Source: Sphagnum compactum (Eukaryota > Bryophyta > Sphagnopsida > Sphagnales). From it: 64,000 bases of DNA. Positions 26,124 through 39,121 of this stretch are shown one piece after another. The translations under genes and the position numbers were made by a program. The number at the start of each line of letters is the position of its first letter. Position 1 is the stretch's first letter. Below the pieces are notes generated by a model, which was not told the DNA's origin, made no database searches, and saw nothing but the letters and a program-made list of their open reading frames with translations. Location of the stretch: NCBI GenBank assembly GCA_965153455.1, contig OZ234496.1, positions 11,369,863 to 11,433,862 of the forward strand, in the 5' to 3' direction.

Positions 26124-27243
26124 GAACCCGGTGCATAATGCACCCGTCGAGCTCCCCCCCACCTGGTCCTTCCCATTTTTCACTCCGATTCTTTAACCCG
26201 TTGATCCCCCCCCCGTTCCCCTGTTATATATAATTAACTTCCCGCCCCGTGCTAACCCCCCCCCCCGTGCTGCAAAATCTCTTTGCTCCAATGACTTTTT
26301 TAGTTTGCAATTTTTTGATTTCACAAATGTGGCCATTTTTTGCAGGGAAAACTCCTCTCGCACCAGCAAAAACACAAACCCAAGTTTTTCTTCAATTTTT
26401 GTCTAGCAAAATAGTGAAAATTCACTGCACAAAAACTCACCACTTTGCTCATATATTTGCTAACATTCACCAAAACTGCACTGGATCTATTCAAAGATCA
26501 AATTTTTATACCCTTACCAGGGCAGGTATAATCCAGGTTGAAGGCTGAGGATAGTGAAATGTTTGCTGCAACTGCAAAGGTTGGAGGGAAAGGGCTGAAT
26601 CCGAGATACTGATGGAGCTTTACCTCAAATTCATCCACCTTAATCCTCAATTGTTACTTTCTTCTTCTTTTCATCTATTTCATCCTCTTCTCTCCACTCC
26701 TCAAACCATCCCCCCCTTCCTGATGTCCAATTAGACACTAACTCTGGCCTTAGTGACAACATGTGAAGGCAAGAGACTTAATAGTGTACTTTAGACAGAT
26801 TCAAATTAGATCTTCAAGCAGATTCCACAATAGAGATATATGTAAAGTCACCCTGTCTTCACCCTGTCTTTGGACCTCTTTTCACCCCCTAACCCCTCTT
26901 TTAGTGGTATCCGCAAAGTAAGGAAATTTTATAAAATCTCAGTATGAAATGTTGAAACTCAATACGAAATGCTGAGCATTTAATGCACAAGGTTCGAGGG
27001 GAATCATAATAGTTGTGTCGGTAGGAGAAGTGAAAATGTAAGTAGCAGCAGTGGAGGCGCTCAGGAAGAAAAGAAAGACAAGGTGTGGTTGCTCTTCTTC
27101 TTCTTCTACATTAACACTCAAGGGGGGGGGGGGGGGGTGACCAAGCCCTGTGACCAAGCCCTGTCACCCGCTGCTTCACCGGCCTCTCCCTCCCCCACCC
27201 CCCAAAACCTCCGTCACAGACAGACGTAGTGAATTTATATATA
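26124..27243 (+). mobile_element. Hairpin-headed element, copy 2, directly abutting copy 1
   Basis: It opens with the same GAACCC plus GGTGCATAATGCACC palindrome and the same C-rich head as copy 1 (26124-26190). It closes with the same tail (about 27153-27241), preceded by a 16-base G run at 27122-27137 and a duplicated CCAAGCCCTGT word. Its interior differs from that of copy 1, including an unrelated A/T- and C-rich stretch at 26250-26900, so the two share ends rather than full sequence. No protein domain was recognised. Confidence 0.55.
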
Positions 27244-27729
27244 AAATTCGAGCTTTAGAAAAATGCTAGAATATTGGTTGACTACATTCAAATGATTTTT
27301 GCCCTTGTCAAAGCTCTGGCACAATACATGTGCATCAATCGAGCAACACAGTACACAACAAGCGGGAAGGCATTATGGATCTTCTGTAGGCACATCTAAC
27401 CTGAAGCTAATGGATGGTATGATTGATCCAACCCAAAACCCTATCACAAAAGTTTGAAAATTCCCCCGCGTAGATTGTGTACATTTCACTCCCTGTGTAG
27501 ACAATGTACCCCCTACCTACGAACCCATGACATCACATGAACCAATCAAAGTACTCCACGCAACCATTTAATCATTGTTGAGAATCATAAGTTTGACTTA
27601 TATGAACTTCCTAAACTATACAAAAATGAAACACTATAGAGTGTATTCACCTTTATTTGTTAGGTTGGTTATCACACAACAAGTTGACTGAATTTGTATC
27701 TTTGAGCAATTGAAGTTCAGTCAACATGT

Positions 27730-28595
27730 ATCTCAACACATAGTTTCTTTGGTGGCTTTTGCCATCGCCTTATACTTTGCTTCAAATGAAGAAGTTGCAA
27801 ATTTTGAGGGTTGCCCTTGCACTCCACAAAATTGGTGACATACCAAGAGTGAATATGAAGCTAGACATGGACCTTCAATGCTCATAGTCTTTTGCTTAGT
27901 TTGTGTTTATGTAACCTTAAAACATCCCCTTTTCCCCATGCCAAAAATAAACAACATAATTAAAAGTCTCTTTTATGTACTTGAGTATTTGCATCACAAC
28001 ATCCAAGCACAAGCTTCTCGAGGTTCTACCAATCCTTGAAACAATGTTCACCACTAGGGAAATATTAGCTCAAGTGTCTCAATTAGGTATATGAACTTGC
28101 CAACTTTTTTCATGTAAAGAGTTGCATCAGTTGGGGATGACTTCATGTCCAAAACCAACCTTAGATTTTGGTGCATCAACTAGCCATGTAATCAAGCATA
28201 CAAAACTTTGCTAATATCTCCTTTGCATCTAACCTATTTGCATCAACATTATACAACCAAGGAAATACACATACTCTATCCTTAGATATACAAATTTATT
28301 TTCCATAAGCACCTTGATCATTAGCTTGCTACCACTAACTTGGTTTTCTCCCACCTTAGTATTGGTGCAAAAGTTTCAAAGTAATCTAAGTCATGAGTTT
28401 GCCCAAAACGCCTTGCAACAATCCACACTTTGAGATTTTCAACTTCACCTTGAACATTAACTGTAGTCTTGGAAACCCATTTTGATGTAATAGGTCACTT
28501 ACCTAAAGACAATTCTTCCAATGTCCAAATGTCATTCTTGGAAATTGAATTCATATCATGTTGCATTGCATGTTCCCAACTAGGGTGAAACAAAG
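27730..28595 (-). pseudogene. Ty1/copia retrotransposon pol remnant (reverse transcriptase and RNase H)
   Basis: Read on the minus strand, about 28590-28330 translates as copia-type reverse transcriptase start: WEHAMQHDMNSISKNDIW, then SKWVSKTTVNVQGEVENLK and DYFETFAPI, the classic order of this region. At about 27800-27735 the RNase H end reads SFEAKYKAMAKATKETMC. Stops and frameshifts interrupt the frame and the segment between these landmarks is too short for a full RT, so this is a deleted, dead copy. LTRs were not identified. Confidence 0.85.
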
Positions 28596-28599
28596 ATTT

Positions 28600-30540
28600 T
28601 ATTGTTATTATAGGTTCTACTATATTAACTACTACAATGAGATAGTCCTTCAATTTTAGTTGGGTGTTATATCCTATAACCCCATAATCATATAGCCCAT
28701 GGGTTAAATAGCCATAAAGTCCATTCTAATATAGCCATATACCTTTATAACCTATATAACCATAGCCCCCCTTAGACATTCATTGACGCCAATATAACAC
28801 TTATAGCATAAATTAAAGGCAAGTAGCCCATCGGCTGGAAAAAGTGTTGTTGGAAGGGAAATCGTGTTGGGTTTTCAAAATTTTGGTCCCTCATTGAAAG
28901 ACTTTGAACACAACTAGGAGCGGATGAGGCACCAAATAGGAAGTGAAAATGGGACCCAACAAGGCACCACTTTAAGGAAAACTCTAATGCCTTGTTGCAA
29001 TTCATCTTCATCTTTTTCTTACTTTCATAAATGTATAAACTTTCATAACATGGAATGTTGACCATCGTTGACAAATTTAGTAGCAACCCAAAAGCACAAG
29101 TGTCATGCAGTACAAGATAGGCAAATCTATGATCAAATGGGACATTATGTGGCAAGATAATCTATGAAAGGAATTTGGTTCCAAACATGATGAAATAAGT
29201 AGGTTGAGTGCAATATGAAGCTAATCATTAGTCACCTAGTTGCAATCCCTTATGTTCATCCAAATTAATTACAATTTTGAATCATCCATTGCCTCAATCA
29301 AACACATGTTTATGTCTTGGTATTGAGGTCTAACAAAAAAAAAACAAAACAAGTCTATTGGGTGCATTGTGGACACGTCCAATCTCTTGTCAAAACATTC
29401 ACAATTGCTGGTGTAAAACATCCCATATGTTGTCATTGCTAGGAGCAATGGTCACAAACCAACATGGTTACTACAACTTGTGATTCTCTGCATAACATAC
29501 ATTATAAACTTGTTGGGACTATGGCCAATGATGGATCTTGTTGGCTATCGACATGGGAAAGGTAACATGGTGCACAATTTTGCACATGGTCTTTCCATCT
29601 TTGACCATCCCAACCTTCCAATAACAAAACCCCGAAAGGTAACACCTTCACATGTAGAATGACACAATGAATTATCACATCCAATGTGGGCAATGGGTGA
29701 AAGCAATGTAAAGTAGACGACTCACTGCTATGTGTCAAAAACAATTACATGTACCCATAAAAACATTTTGATGTATTAAAAGTAGAAATATTATTTTATA
29801 CAATGATTAATATGATGACAAGCTTTTACTTTATGATTATAATGTTGAAAACCCCCATTTAAAAAGTAGATTAAAGTAGATTTTTTTTTAATGCATCTAC
29901 TTGCACAAGAAGTTCAATCTTACAAAATGGGTTGCAAGTAAATGAAATATTGATTTTTATAAAATTTCAAGTTAATGAAAACCTAGAAGATACTTAAGTA
30001 TTGTCAAATTATGCATGTTATAATCACAATATATCAAATTTTCAATGTGAAGTAGGTTTGAACACCATATATTGACCAGTCATTTTCAAACATACTTTTA
30101 ATCTACTTTTATGATATCAAAGTTGTTCAAATTTTGTATGTAACTTACCATAAACTAAATGCAATAACATAATTTTTCATATTTTTACTTCAAGATATTT
30201 TGAATCTAATTCATGTCTATATTAAAAATGATTTCATTTTTAAATTGGACTTGGGCGGACTATTCTTTTTTATCTACTTTAACTTGCCAACACCCAAATA
30301 TATGTTGTAAATAAACATATTTTTTAAGTTCAAACCTCTGAACCTTAAATCAATATCCATCTCCACAAATGGTAGCATACTATAATGTATATTGTTGTTG
30401 TGTAATGGCCATGTTCTCCATTGCCATGCCATGGGCATGACTCTTTTGAACAAGGCTGCATGTTGTTCATAAGCTTGAAAACATTTACATTGAACCCAAA
30501 TTAACCACATTGGCCACCTCGTTATGAATAGATGTCAGTA
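28600..30540. other. Repeat-derived intergenic sequence, AT-rich
   Basis: Probably further retroelement debris between the copia and gypsy fragments. The 127-codon minus-strand ORF at 28772-29155 has no motif I recognise. A series of short ATAGCC/ATATAGCC words occurs at about 28670-28770. No host gene is supported. Confidence 0.4.
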
Positions 30541-31174
30541 ATTGGGGTTCATGCCCAAAAAATAAAAAAGGGGAAAATTATGCAAGGGATGCTTGCTTGT
30601 TGAATTGGTATCATTGGTCCCATGGCCAACCATGGCAACTATAATCATAATCAACACATACTAATCATGATGAATAGTTAAATTCAACGGTCCAACAAAA
30701 TACAAGTTCCATTGATACCCAAGCCCCATGATTGGTAGGCTATAAATGTGGGGTGAGTTCATTAAATGATGCATGAACCCAATCACACACCATGCATTGT
30801 GAAACAAATTGATGAACTTTCAATAACATGCCTCTCCACCAATATTGGCTTTGAAGCAAACTATAGGTCCAACATACCCCAAAATGTTTCAACTCCTCGT
30901 GGGCATGTTTCACAAGGCTTTCCCACACTTTTCGATGTGGTTCCACATGAATGTACCCATTTTGCCATATTATGAAAAGGTGTTGTTTTTCCCAATGGTA
31001 TCTTTTGGTCTTTTGGAGAACTTGATCAGACTTTTCCTTGGAAGTTAATTCCACATCCAATTCCCTTGTTTGTAGGTAGGTCAACACTTCAGCATCCCTG
31101 TTAGGCCCATTTGGTGAATTCTTGTTTGTTTTTGGGTACTTGATTGAAAATTTGTGCAGACTTGAACACCTCAA
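30540..31174 (-). pseudogene. Ty3/gypsy integrase fragment (zinc-binding and start of core)
   Basis: On the minus strand 31174-30740 is open and carries the integrase H2C2-type region: HAHEELKHFGVCWTYSLL, then YWWRGM and FVSQCMVCD. The frame then shifts and the start of the DDE core is readable as NLYFVGPLNLTIHH around 30.7 kb. The rest of the core is missing or unreadable. The same arrangement occurs in the larger gypsy element at 38.3-38.9 kb, so these are two copies of related elements. Confidence 0.8.
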
Positions 31175-34100
31175 ATCTACTCGTTGTTACTGACAACTAG
31201 TCACTTCAAAACATGGGAAAAATAGTTAGGCAAATAGCCTACTACTGTCGTTTAAGCAAAACTAGCAACTTGCAATGAGTAATTGCAGTACATGGCAGAA
31301 TGTAGAAGTGCATATTGTCTTGGATTTCAATGTCCTGCCATTTCCTCCACCTATCTTCACAGGTGTTTTGCCCATTCTGTTAATAGTATGCATGACAGGA
31401 CAAGATTTATTGTTGGTGTAAGCTACTCCTCATGGAAGATTAACACATTATTTCTCTCCATTGTGTCTTGCTTCTATAGCCAAGGGGCAGTACAAGAGGC
31501 ATGAATATCCAAACTGTATGCATTGAGGCAGAACTAGGTTCATGTCACTGTGGCAATCAACACCCTAATAACCATCAATTGAGATTGTGCCTTTTGATAG
31601 AGGAGTGCCTTTGACTGGCCCTTGTAATACAAAACTCTTGAGAAGCATTTGCTCATTGGCAGAGAGTAGAAGACATGTGGATCAATCATTCAAAGCGTGT
31701 GTATGCCAAGCCCCATATCAGACACTCAATTGCCTGGGAGGCCACAACAAAGGTGAGAAAAGTGTCCACAAGTGTGCAGGAGGCTGATCTATGCTTTGCT
31801 TTTGAGTATTTGGAAAACATTTCAACAATGCATGTCTCTATTCTGATGGACTTGTAATTTTGGAGAATTCTTAGTACATGTAAGCATATTGTCAATGCTC
31901 TTCAGCTTGTCTTGCCACTGTGTATATTGGGTTTTTTTCATCAGGATGTGGACCCCTGTAAATTAGGCATGAGAAGGTTATTACCAATGGCATTTGAATG
32001 GATGAATACATGACAAGATGAACATCCACACGTTACAGGATTACTCTATAAGTTTCCATCTTACCTCCATTTGTCCAGAATATAAATTAAGAATATCTGA
32101 CAATTTTTTTTGTGTCTCTTCAGCAGATTCCCTTGTTGTCCCAGGACTAACATGATATCAGAAAGTCGTGGGACATTTATTCCCTGTTGCAGAAGCATAC
32201 AGAACTTAATGATTTCAAAAAAAGTGATCAGATATATCTGGATTGAATGATGCTCACTCCACACTAAACACTTTATACAAACCACTAGAAACATAGTACA
32301 TGTGAGAAACCCACAATATACAGGTTCAGAGCCTAATGGTGGGGATGAACCCAATTGCTCAATTGCAGATTCCTAAAAGAGTATAACCACATCATTCCCA
32401 AATTTGTCTTTCACAATTTCCTCAAAAGCCCAAGGATTGATCAGCACACCTGATCTTGCTCACAATTCTATTGAGATCCCACTTTCCAGTAGGAGTGCAA
32501 CTTAACACATAGCATCTCCTGGAAATACTACAAACTGAAACTGTAGATTCAGGCATTCAGGGCTGAGCTCCCACATTTGGATAGATGCCAGTGACCACAA
32601 TGCAATTGCCTCATAACCATATGGAATGCTCTGGTCATGGACATGCATCTTCGAGCTTGTGTGCCTACTTGGGTACCAAGCTATCACACTGGCACAGGTC
32701 TTCAGAACCTCAAGAAAAGTGATTGCAGTCAGAACTTGGGTGCAACCCTTCACATTCTGTTTTTTGATATAGTTGCAATGCCGCCTGCCCTTACACACAT
32801 TCCACATGTCATGTAATCACATGGGAATTCTGGTTTGGATTGCTTGCCCTCTACAAATCCATCAAACATTCCTGGGGAATAATAGCCATGTGGGTTTCAT
32901 TCACCACGCCTTTGCCTATTTTTTTTATATGGAGTCCACACAAGATTCGTCCTGTCAAACAACCCTTCAGGAGGTACTTGCATTTTGCTCCTAACTCTCT
33001 GAATTGCAAAAAATTCTGCCCTTGGAGTAGACCTGGGTGAACTTGCAAGAAGGTTGGCCACAAACCTGTTACCTGCATCCATTGCATGAAAAGAGTTTTG
33101 TGCTTGCTACATCAAAAGGAAAATCTGCACAAAATATTCAAGAAGCAGAAAAGAAAGAAAGAAAACATTAAGAGTTATTTTTTGTGTACATGAAAAGTAA
33201 CATTCAAATCCCAGCAGGATGAGTTGTTGCATGACTTTCTTGAAGAGCTTGTCGACACAAATGTCAAGGTTTAGGTGATAAGTTTTCTATGCTTGGATTG
33301 ACAAATGCAATTAGCTGCAATATGCATATTAATGACATCTGGTTTATGTTTGTGGCATTTTCCATAAATTGGACATAGTGTAAATATGTTAAGGCCTCCT
33401 GCAGTAGGAAAATAGAGCCATATAGTCTATAGTAGTGAACCAAAAGCAAAAAACCAGGATGAAAACAAAATTGAATAGAACAAAAACCCAACTTAATGCA
33501 GCTTGCTCAACTAATATTATATGTTTAATTAATTGAGAAAGAACTAAACTTTCTCTCAAATGTTAAGAACAAATCCCTTCCTCTGGCTCAAGTTTAAACA
33601 GTGAAAACTCATAACTTGTCACACTGATGTGATCAAACTACAGTAAATAAATGAATAAATACCACACATATTTTACATTGAAATGCTTGAAACCATACAG
33701 TTTACCTCACACATATATGTTTCATGAACCAAAGTCTTTAGAGTAGGAAAAACCGTATTTCCTGTTGCAGTGAAAGGATCGGTTTTCACAATATGCACCT
33801 TGGGCAACACTAGTGTCCCTGTACTGGGTCTGTGCTGCTGCACAAGCACAACAAGCAGAACACTATATATATATGTATGTATATAAATTCAACCCATCTC
33901 AATGATGCGTATTTGTGACCTCAAAAAAACACCACACGAAGGATGCAGTAGCTCAAGCAAGCAAGCTGGTAAACACCATTTCAATGATGACCAATTTAAT
34001 TCTCATGGCAAAATAGTAGACAATTTTTTTAATATGGAATGTGTCTGCAATGTTTAGACCCTAAACCCACCTTTCGTCAATTGTTGAAATATGAAGAGCT

Positions 34101-34730
34101 GGTTTTTGGAGTACTGGTGTTTAATTGTTGCCTGTTGAAGAAATCACAAGTATTTCACTTCACTCAGCTGACACTCCACTTGCTCTTTGTCAAATAAAAT
34201 ATAACCTCATACATCCTAGTTCAGGAGAAATCAGGGAAAAGTAAATTTTGATGAAGGATTGACAGGTGTTGCCCAGGTTCATGGGTGTACTCTAGTTTTC
34301 TAAGTCGCAAGCTGCAATCCTTTTTCTATGTGTACTAGACAAAACCATACATGCATCACTGGTTATAGGGCTGGTCAAGTAGAAATGCAATACAAGTAAT
34401 ATTAGAATTCATGCTGCGGGGGCAGTGGAAAGAGCATTGCTAATTTACAATTGTGGTGTAAAGCAGTTTCTTGGGGGGCAGCCTTAACAATTTGAATGCT
34501 AAAGATGTTAGGGAAGGAGGGACCAAGAGTTTCTAGTTTTGGAAATGTTATGGAGCAAGAAAACCAGATCCATGATTAATACACAAACCCACATCAAATG
34601 AACACATAACAATTCATAACCATACAATAATCCAGATCAAGCACCTTCAACCTGAAATCAGATGGTCTAAGACCTTAACTGTGTCACCTAGTAAGAGTAA
34701 TTTTGTGAAGGTGAGTGCCTAAACATTGAG
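31175..34730. other. Intergenic region with possible decayed coding sequence (31.2-33.1 kb)
   Basis: Composition between about 31.25 and 33.1 kb is higher than the surroundings. The minus strand offers suggestive but broken protein-like segments (for example SIPYGYEAIALWSLASIQMW at 32502-32807 and GVLINPWAFEEIVKDKFGND near 32.4 kb). I cannot assign a family and no coherent exon chain was found. 33.1-34.7 kb shows nothing beyond short A/T runs and a TATATG patch near 33864. Confidence 0.35.
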
Positions 34731-34930
34731 CAGTATTCATGTCAACCGAAAGATGATCCATTCAAGAATTTGGAGTTCCCAATTACAACCACCCAAAAAT
34801 TGATGAGTCCTAAACTCCCATCGTAGGAATTTTTTTTTCCATTTTCCATGGTTCCCAATGTGTTCCCACTCTGTTCCCTTTAAGTTCCCTATGTGTTCCC
34901 AATCTGTTCCCCCAACATGTTTGTTCTGCA
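34731..34930. repeat. TGTTCCC-motif low-complexity patch
   Basis: The segment at about 34850-34915 repeats GTTCCCA/GTTCCC words every 10-20 bp (seven in about 70 bp), preceded by a T run. The minus strand gives a repetitive WEHIGN-type open frame as a by-product. Similar word-repeat patches occur at 6485-6670 and 53600-53700. Confidence 0.55.
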
Positions 34931-37300
34931 TAGCACCTCACTTTTATCCCACATGCTTTGGCAAATGTTGTCCTCCTTTTCACCTACTTACATGGGCCAA
35001 AGGGTAGGAAGTCTATAGTTCAAAATAGAACCTTCTTCTATTCAGGGGTGTTTCTGTAGGTGTTTTTTTCGAGTGAAAGGGCCAATCAAATATGCATGTT
35101 GCCAAAAAAAAAAGAACTAAGGGGTGCTGGGTAGGTTATGAGAAAAATATGAATTATAATCGTTAGTTATGCATAAGGGTAGGTTATCAAGTATTGATTA
35201 TACACCAGTTATAAGGTTTTTAAAAATAAAAACTAAATACTTTTATTTATTTTTTATTTTTTTGTATATTAGTATTCAAAGATTGATAACCCACCTAGGT
35301 CATAATTGGATCATTCAGGTTATTAAATTCTGAAAATTCAATATCATTTGGTTATCAATTGAACTAATTATCAAAAAAATCAAGAACCAATTGATTTGTT
35401 ATTCATAACAAAAATGATAATCAAGTTGATAATTGATCAAAATTCAATAATTGGCCAACATTGGTGAAAATGCTATAACCTCTTACATATTACGATTCGT
35501 AACATGACGATTTCAACAAAAACTATGATGACCAAGCCCAAGGGGACACTATTGGACAAAAGTAAAAAATCAATGAATAAAAATATAGGGTGCAATATAT
35601 TGATTTTCAAGTAAAAATTATGATTTAATTAATTCAAAAATAAGGTTATGTCTATTTTGAGAATAATATTATAATTAATATGGTAAATTTTCAATATTAA
35701 AAAATATTAAAAATAGCATGTGCATTAAAGATGTAAGGTATTAGTTGTTAGTAGGTTCAATTATATTGACTTTGCAATTAAAGTGATTATAAGGTCAATA
35801 AGTTAGTTTAAATTTGGGTTTAGGACATTTAAATGAACATGGAAAAAAATGTTTAAAAATTTAAATCTAACATTTAGGGTTTTAAATTTTAGGGTTATAG
35901 GGAGGCAACGAGTCTTCTTGTAACAATAACCTAATTTTTTTTTTAAAAAAAAATCAAGTGCAAGCTTTTACATTTTCTTTCTATGTCAAAGTGGTTAGAG
36001 GGATTTTTGGGTGTAGGATTTCGAAGAGCATGCAAACAAACCTTTCTAGCTCCAATTAATATTTTTTAATATAGGTTATTGAAATTGGATGCTAGAAAAA
36101 AAATTATGAACAAATATGAGGTGGCTAAAATATTTGCATATTAGAAAATCATAACAATAGTAAGGTGGGGGGAAAATATAAATCCAAAACCTATTATCCC
36201 ATGCCCCCCCCCTTCCCCCCCCCCCCCTTTCCCCCCCAAAATAGTTGTTTGACGCACATAGGTCACAAAAATAACTTTAAGTGTCCATCTTGGGTGACCA
36301 AGTCAATTATATGAACACATCAATGACAATAAGTAAATAAAAGAGCTATCAAGTCAAATCCACTTGTAAAAATCAACTTTTCATGCAAAAAAAACTTGTG
36401 AATGAATCACATTTAATGGATGAAATAAAATTATAGATGATATTTTGGGTGAATTTTATTTCACCCTTGGTTTCATGAATGCTCATGGATCTTCCATTCC
36501 ATTATGATAACTTCAAATTCATGCTTTAAATCCTTTCAATATGTTAAAAATATTTGATTTAGAAAGTTAGTTTGAATTTTGAAAAGGCTCCTTCCAAGCT
36601 TCAAATAGTTGGATATACATTCTATTAATTTATATTCAATTTAATGTTTCATGCAATTAACTTCAAGGACTATGAAATATTTTAATTTAAGTATAATTGA
36701 AACATCTTGTTGCATGTGACATTTAGTGCAAGAAATTTGGAGGTAACATATGCATGAAATTCTAAACCCCAATTCTTAAACCCTATACATATAATCTCAA
36801 ACAGTAATAGTTGGGTTAGGGTCACCAAAAAAAATTTTGGGTGATTTTTTGCCAAATTAGTACAAGGAAAAAAAGGCTAATGAAAGGCCCCTTAGGATTT
36901 TCTTTTAATCATCCTAACACCCCCCTTTAACCTTACACATGGTAGCTAGATTTTCCCCCTAGTTAAAAGCCTTGTCACCTTTAACCTCCTTGCCAAAAGC
37001 ACAAAGCCACAAGTATTGTATCACCATCAACTGACAAAAGAGAGGTTCATTTTTGCAAATGGTGCATTGTGAGCACAAAGGATCACTTCGACCATTGTGA
37101 TCATGTGTGTTGTTAGATTTGAAAAACGTTGACAACACAATGTGCAAGTTCACCAAAAACATTAATCATTTTCCTTCATCATTTTTGCTTGAATAATGTA
37201 TTCCTTTCACAAAAATATGTGCATTATGCATTCAAAGTTGTTTATAGTTGGCAAAAAGTTTCAATGGTGATCTAGGGTCCATATTACCAAAGAATCAAGG
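34931..37300. other. AT-rich intergenic block with a poly-C tract
   Basis: AT-rich sequence lacking recognisable coding content, with long A and T runs. Interrupted poly-C lies at about 36204-36237. It may include part of the 3' LTR of the gypsy element to the right, but no LTR end could be fixed. Confidence 0.4.
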
Positions 37301-37360
37301 ACCAAGGTTTCAAGTATATTGCAACTAAATTTTGAAACACAACCTGTTAGTTGTGAAGCT

Positions 37361-37840
37361 TGTCATGCATTCCTATGTTGACGCCTACAACTATTGCTAT
37401 CACCACACGTAGAAACATAACATGAAAATATGCTAAATGGTACACCATTTCAAAACACAAAATGTGACTCATCTACAACAACATAGGAATCCAAGCCTAG
37501 AAAACACAAAAAAAAACCCCAAAAAAAATCTACAAAAAAAACTTGCATAACCCAAAAATTTGTAACAACAAACATGTGTTATGGAAATCAAATCACCAAA
37601 AGTGATTTGAGATCACACAAATTGGGATTATATCCCATCCACGGAGTATCTCAAACCTTGTTCACATTTAAATTGATTTGAAATAAAAACCCAAACAAAC
37701 AAATTAACCTATTTTATCCCTAATTAATTGGGACTTAATGAAATAACTAAACTGACACACCTGACAGCTATTGTGCGTTCCTATGTTAACATTTAAAACT
37801 ATCACTATCACCACACATAAAAAAGATAACATGAAAATAC
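37361..37840. repeat. Diverged direct repeat, ~70 bp, ~400 bp apart, within the putative LTR
   Basis: The words GCATTCCTATGTTGAC, CTATCACCACAC and AACATGAAAATA in the segment at about 37368-37430 recur in the same order at about 37773-37840 with scattered differences. This is an internal duplication in the presumed 3' LTR, or two overlapping LTR fragments. Confidence 0.6.
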
Positions 37841-38262
37841 CCTAAATCGTAAACCATGTCCAAACTGCCCCCCTTATTTGGGGCAAAGGTCCCCCTTAAC
37901 TATATATTAATGTGGGATTACTTAATGAAAATCCACCATGGGTGAACACATTAGTTCTAAGGTGAAAGGACTAACAGGTCAGATGTAAATTGAGCCGCAC
38001 CGTTAATCACTTAGTTATAATCCTTCAAATTCTTAGCCAAATGTGAATCATCATGGAAAAAAACCCTTAGATTATTTTTACTATCCAACCTTAGGAACCT
38101 AGGTTCATTGGGTGCATTTAGGGCAAAACCATTTGTTGATTGACACTTCCTCCAAAGGTGGCATAAGATATCCTATATGCCAACCTCAAAAACATTTATC
38201 CAAACCCTACTTTACTCTCTACACCATCCATTTGGCTAATTTGTTTGTAAGTCAGTATGGTT

Positions 38263-38850
38263 TTATGAAATAGTGTGATGATTAATGCATGTTTTTCCAC
38301 ACAACTCTTGGAACTCCCCATAGAATTCCATACCTTTGTCAATAAATATTTCAACTAAAGCCCCAAATCTATTCAACACCATGTCCAAAAATGCATAGGT
38401 AGCACTTTCACTATTACCATTCAACAATGGCACCAACTTTAGCCATTTCAAGAAATGTTCAATCATAGCCAAATAATATCAATTATGTCGTATAATCAAA
38501 TTAAGTGGGTCAACAAAATCCAAATTCTATTAGTATCTAAGCCCCATGATACGCAATGGCTAAAGATGAAATGTAGGTGCATTGAATGAAATTCATACCC
38601 GATCACACACCAAACACCACGAAATAAGTTGTTGAACTTGAAGTTCCATCCTTCACCACCAATATTGTACTAAAGTAAACTATAAATCTATCGAACCCCA
38701 AAATGGCCTAACTTTTCATGCACATGCCTAACAAGGTTTTCACATTGTTTTGGGCGAGGTACAACCCGCACTTGTCCATCTACCTACACATGTAGGAGGG
38801 AATTACCTTCCCATTTGAACCATTTGGCCTTATGTACAACGCAATCTCAT
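38263..38850 (-). pseudogene. Ty3/gypsy integrase domain
   Basis: Minus-strand translation near 38820-38640 gives the zinc-binding region (VRHVHEKLGHFGVR). Then 38560-38263 gives the DDE core: LDFVDPLNLIIRH, AMIEHFLKWLKLVPLLNG and FIDKGMEFYGEF, with the first two catalytic aspartates in LDFVDP and FIDKG. In-frame stops interrupt it. It is closely similar in layout to the fragment at 30540-31174. Confidence 0.88.
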
Positions 38851-39121
38851 TCCTTGGGTGTCAATCCAATCGAAATTTCATATGCTTGCAAATATGCAAT
38901 AATAGGTGCATTCGCATGTATGTGCAAGGCACCATCACCTTCTAGTTCAATGTCCACATCATGGGAATCCCCACCACCCTTATTAATCTGAGGTAGATCC
39001 CCAGAACATCCAACTAGGGCACATAAGTATGTTGAGGCATGCCATACTAGTACTGCATCCAAATCCACATCCCATGCCAATGAGCTTAGAGTGATATCCA
39101 CCTTGTTAGAACTTGGGTTTT

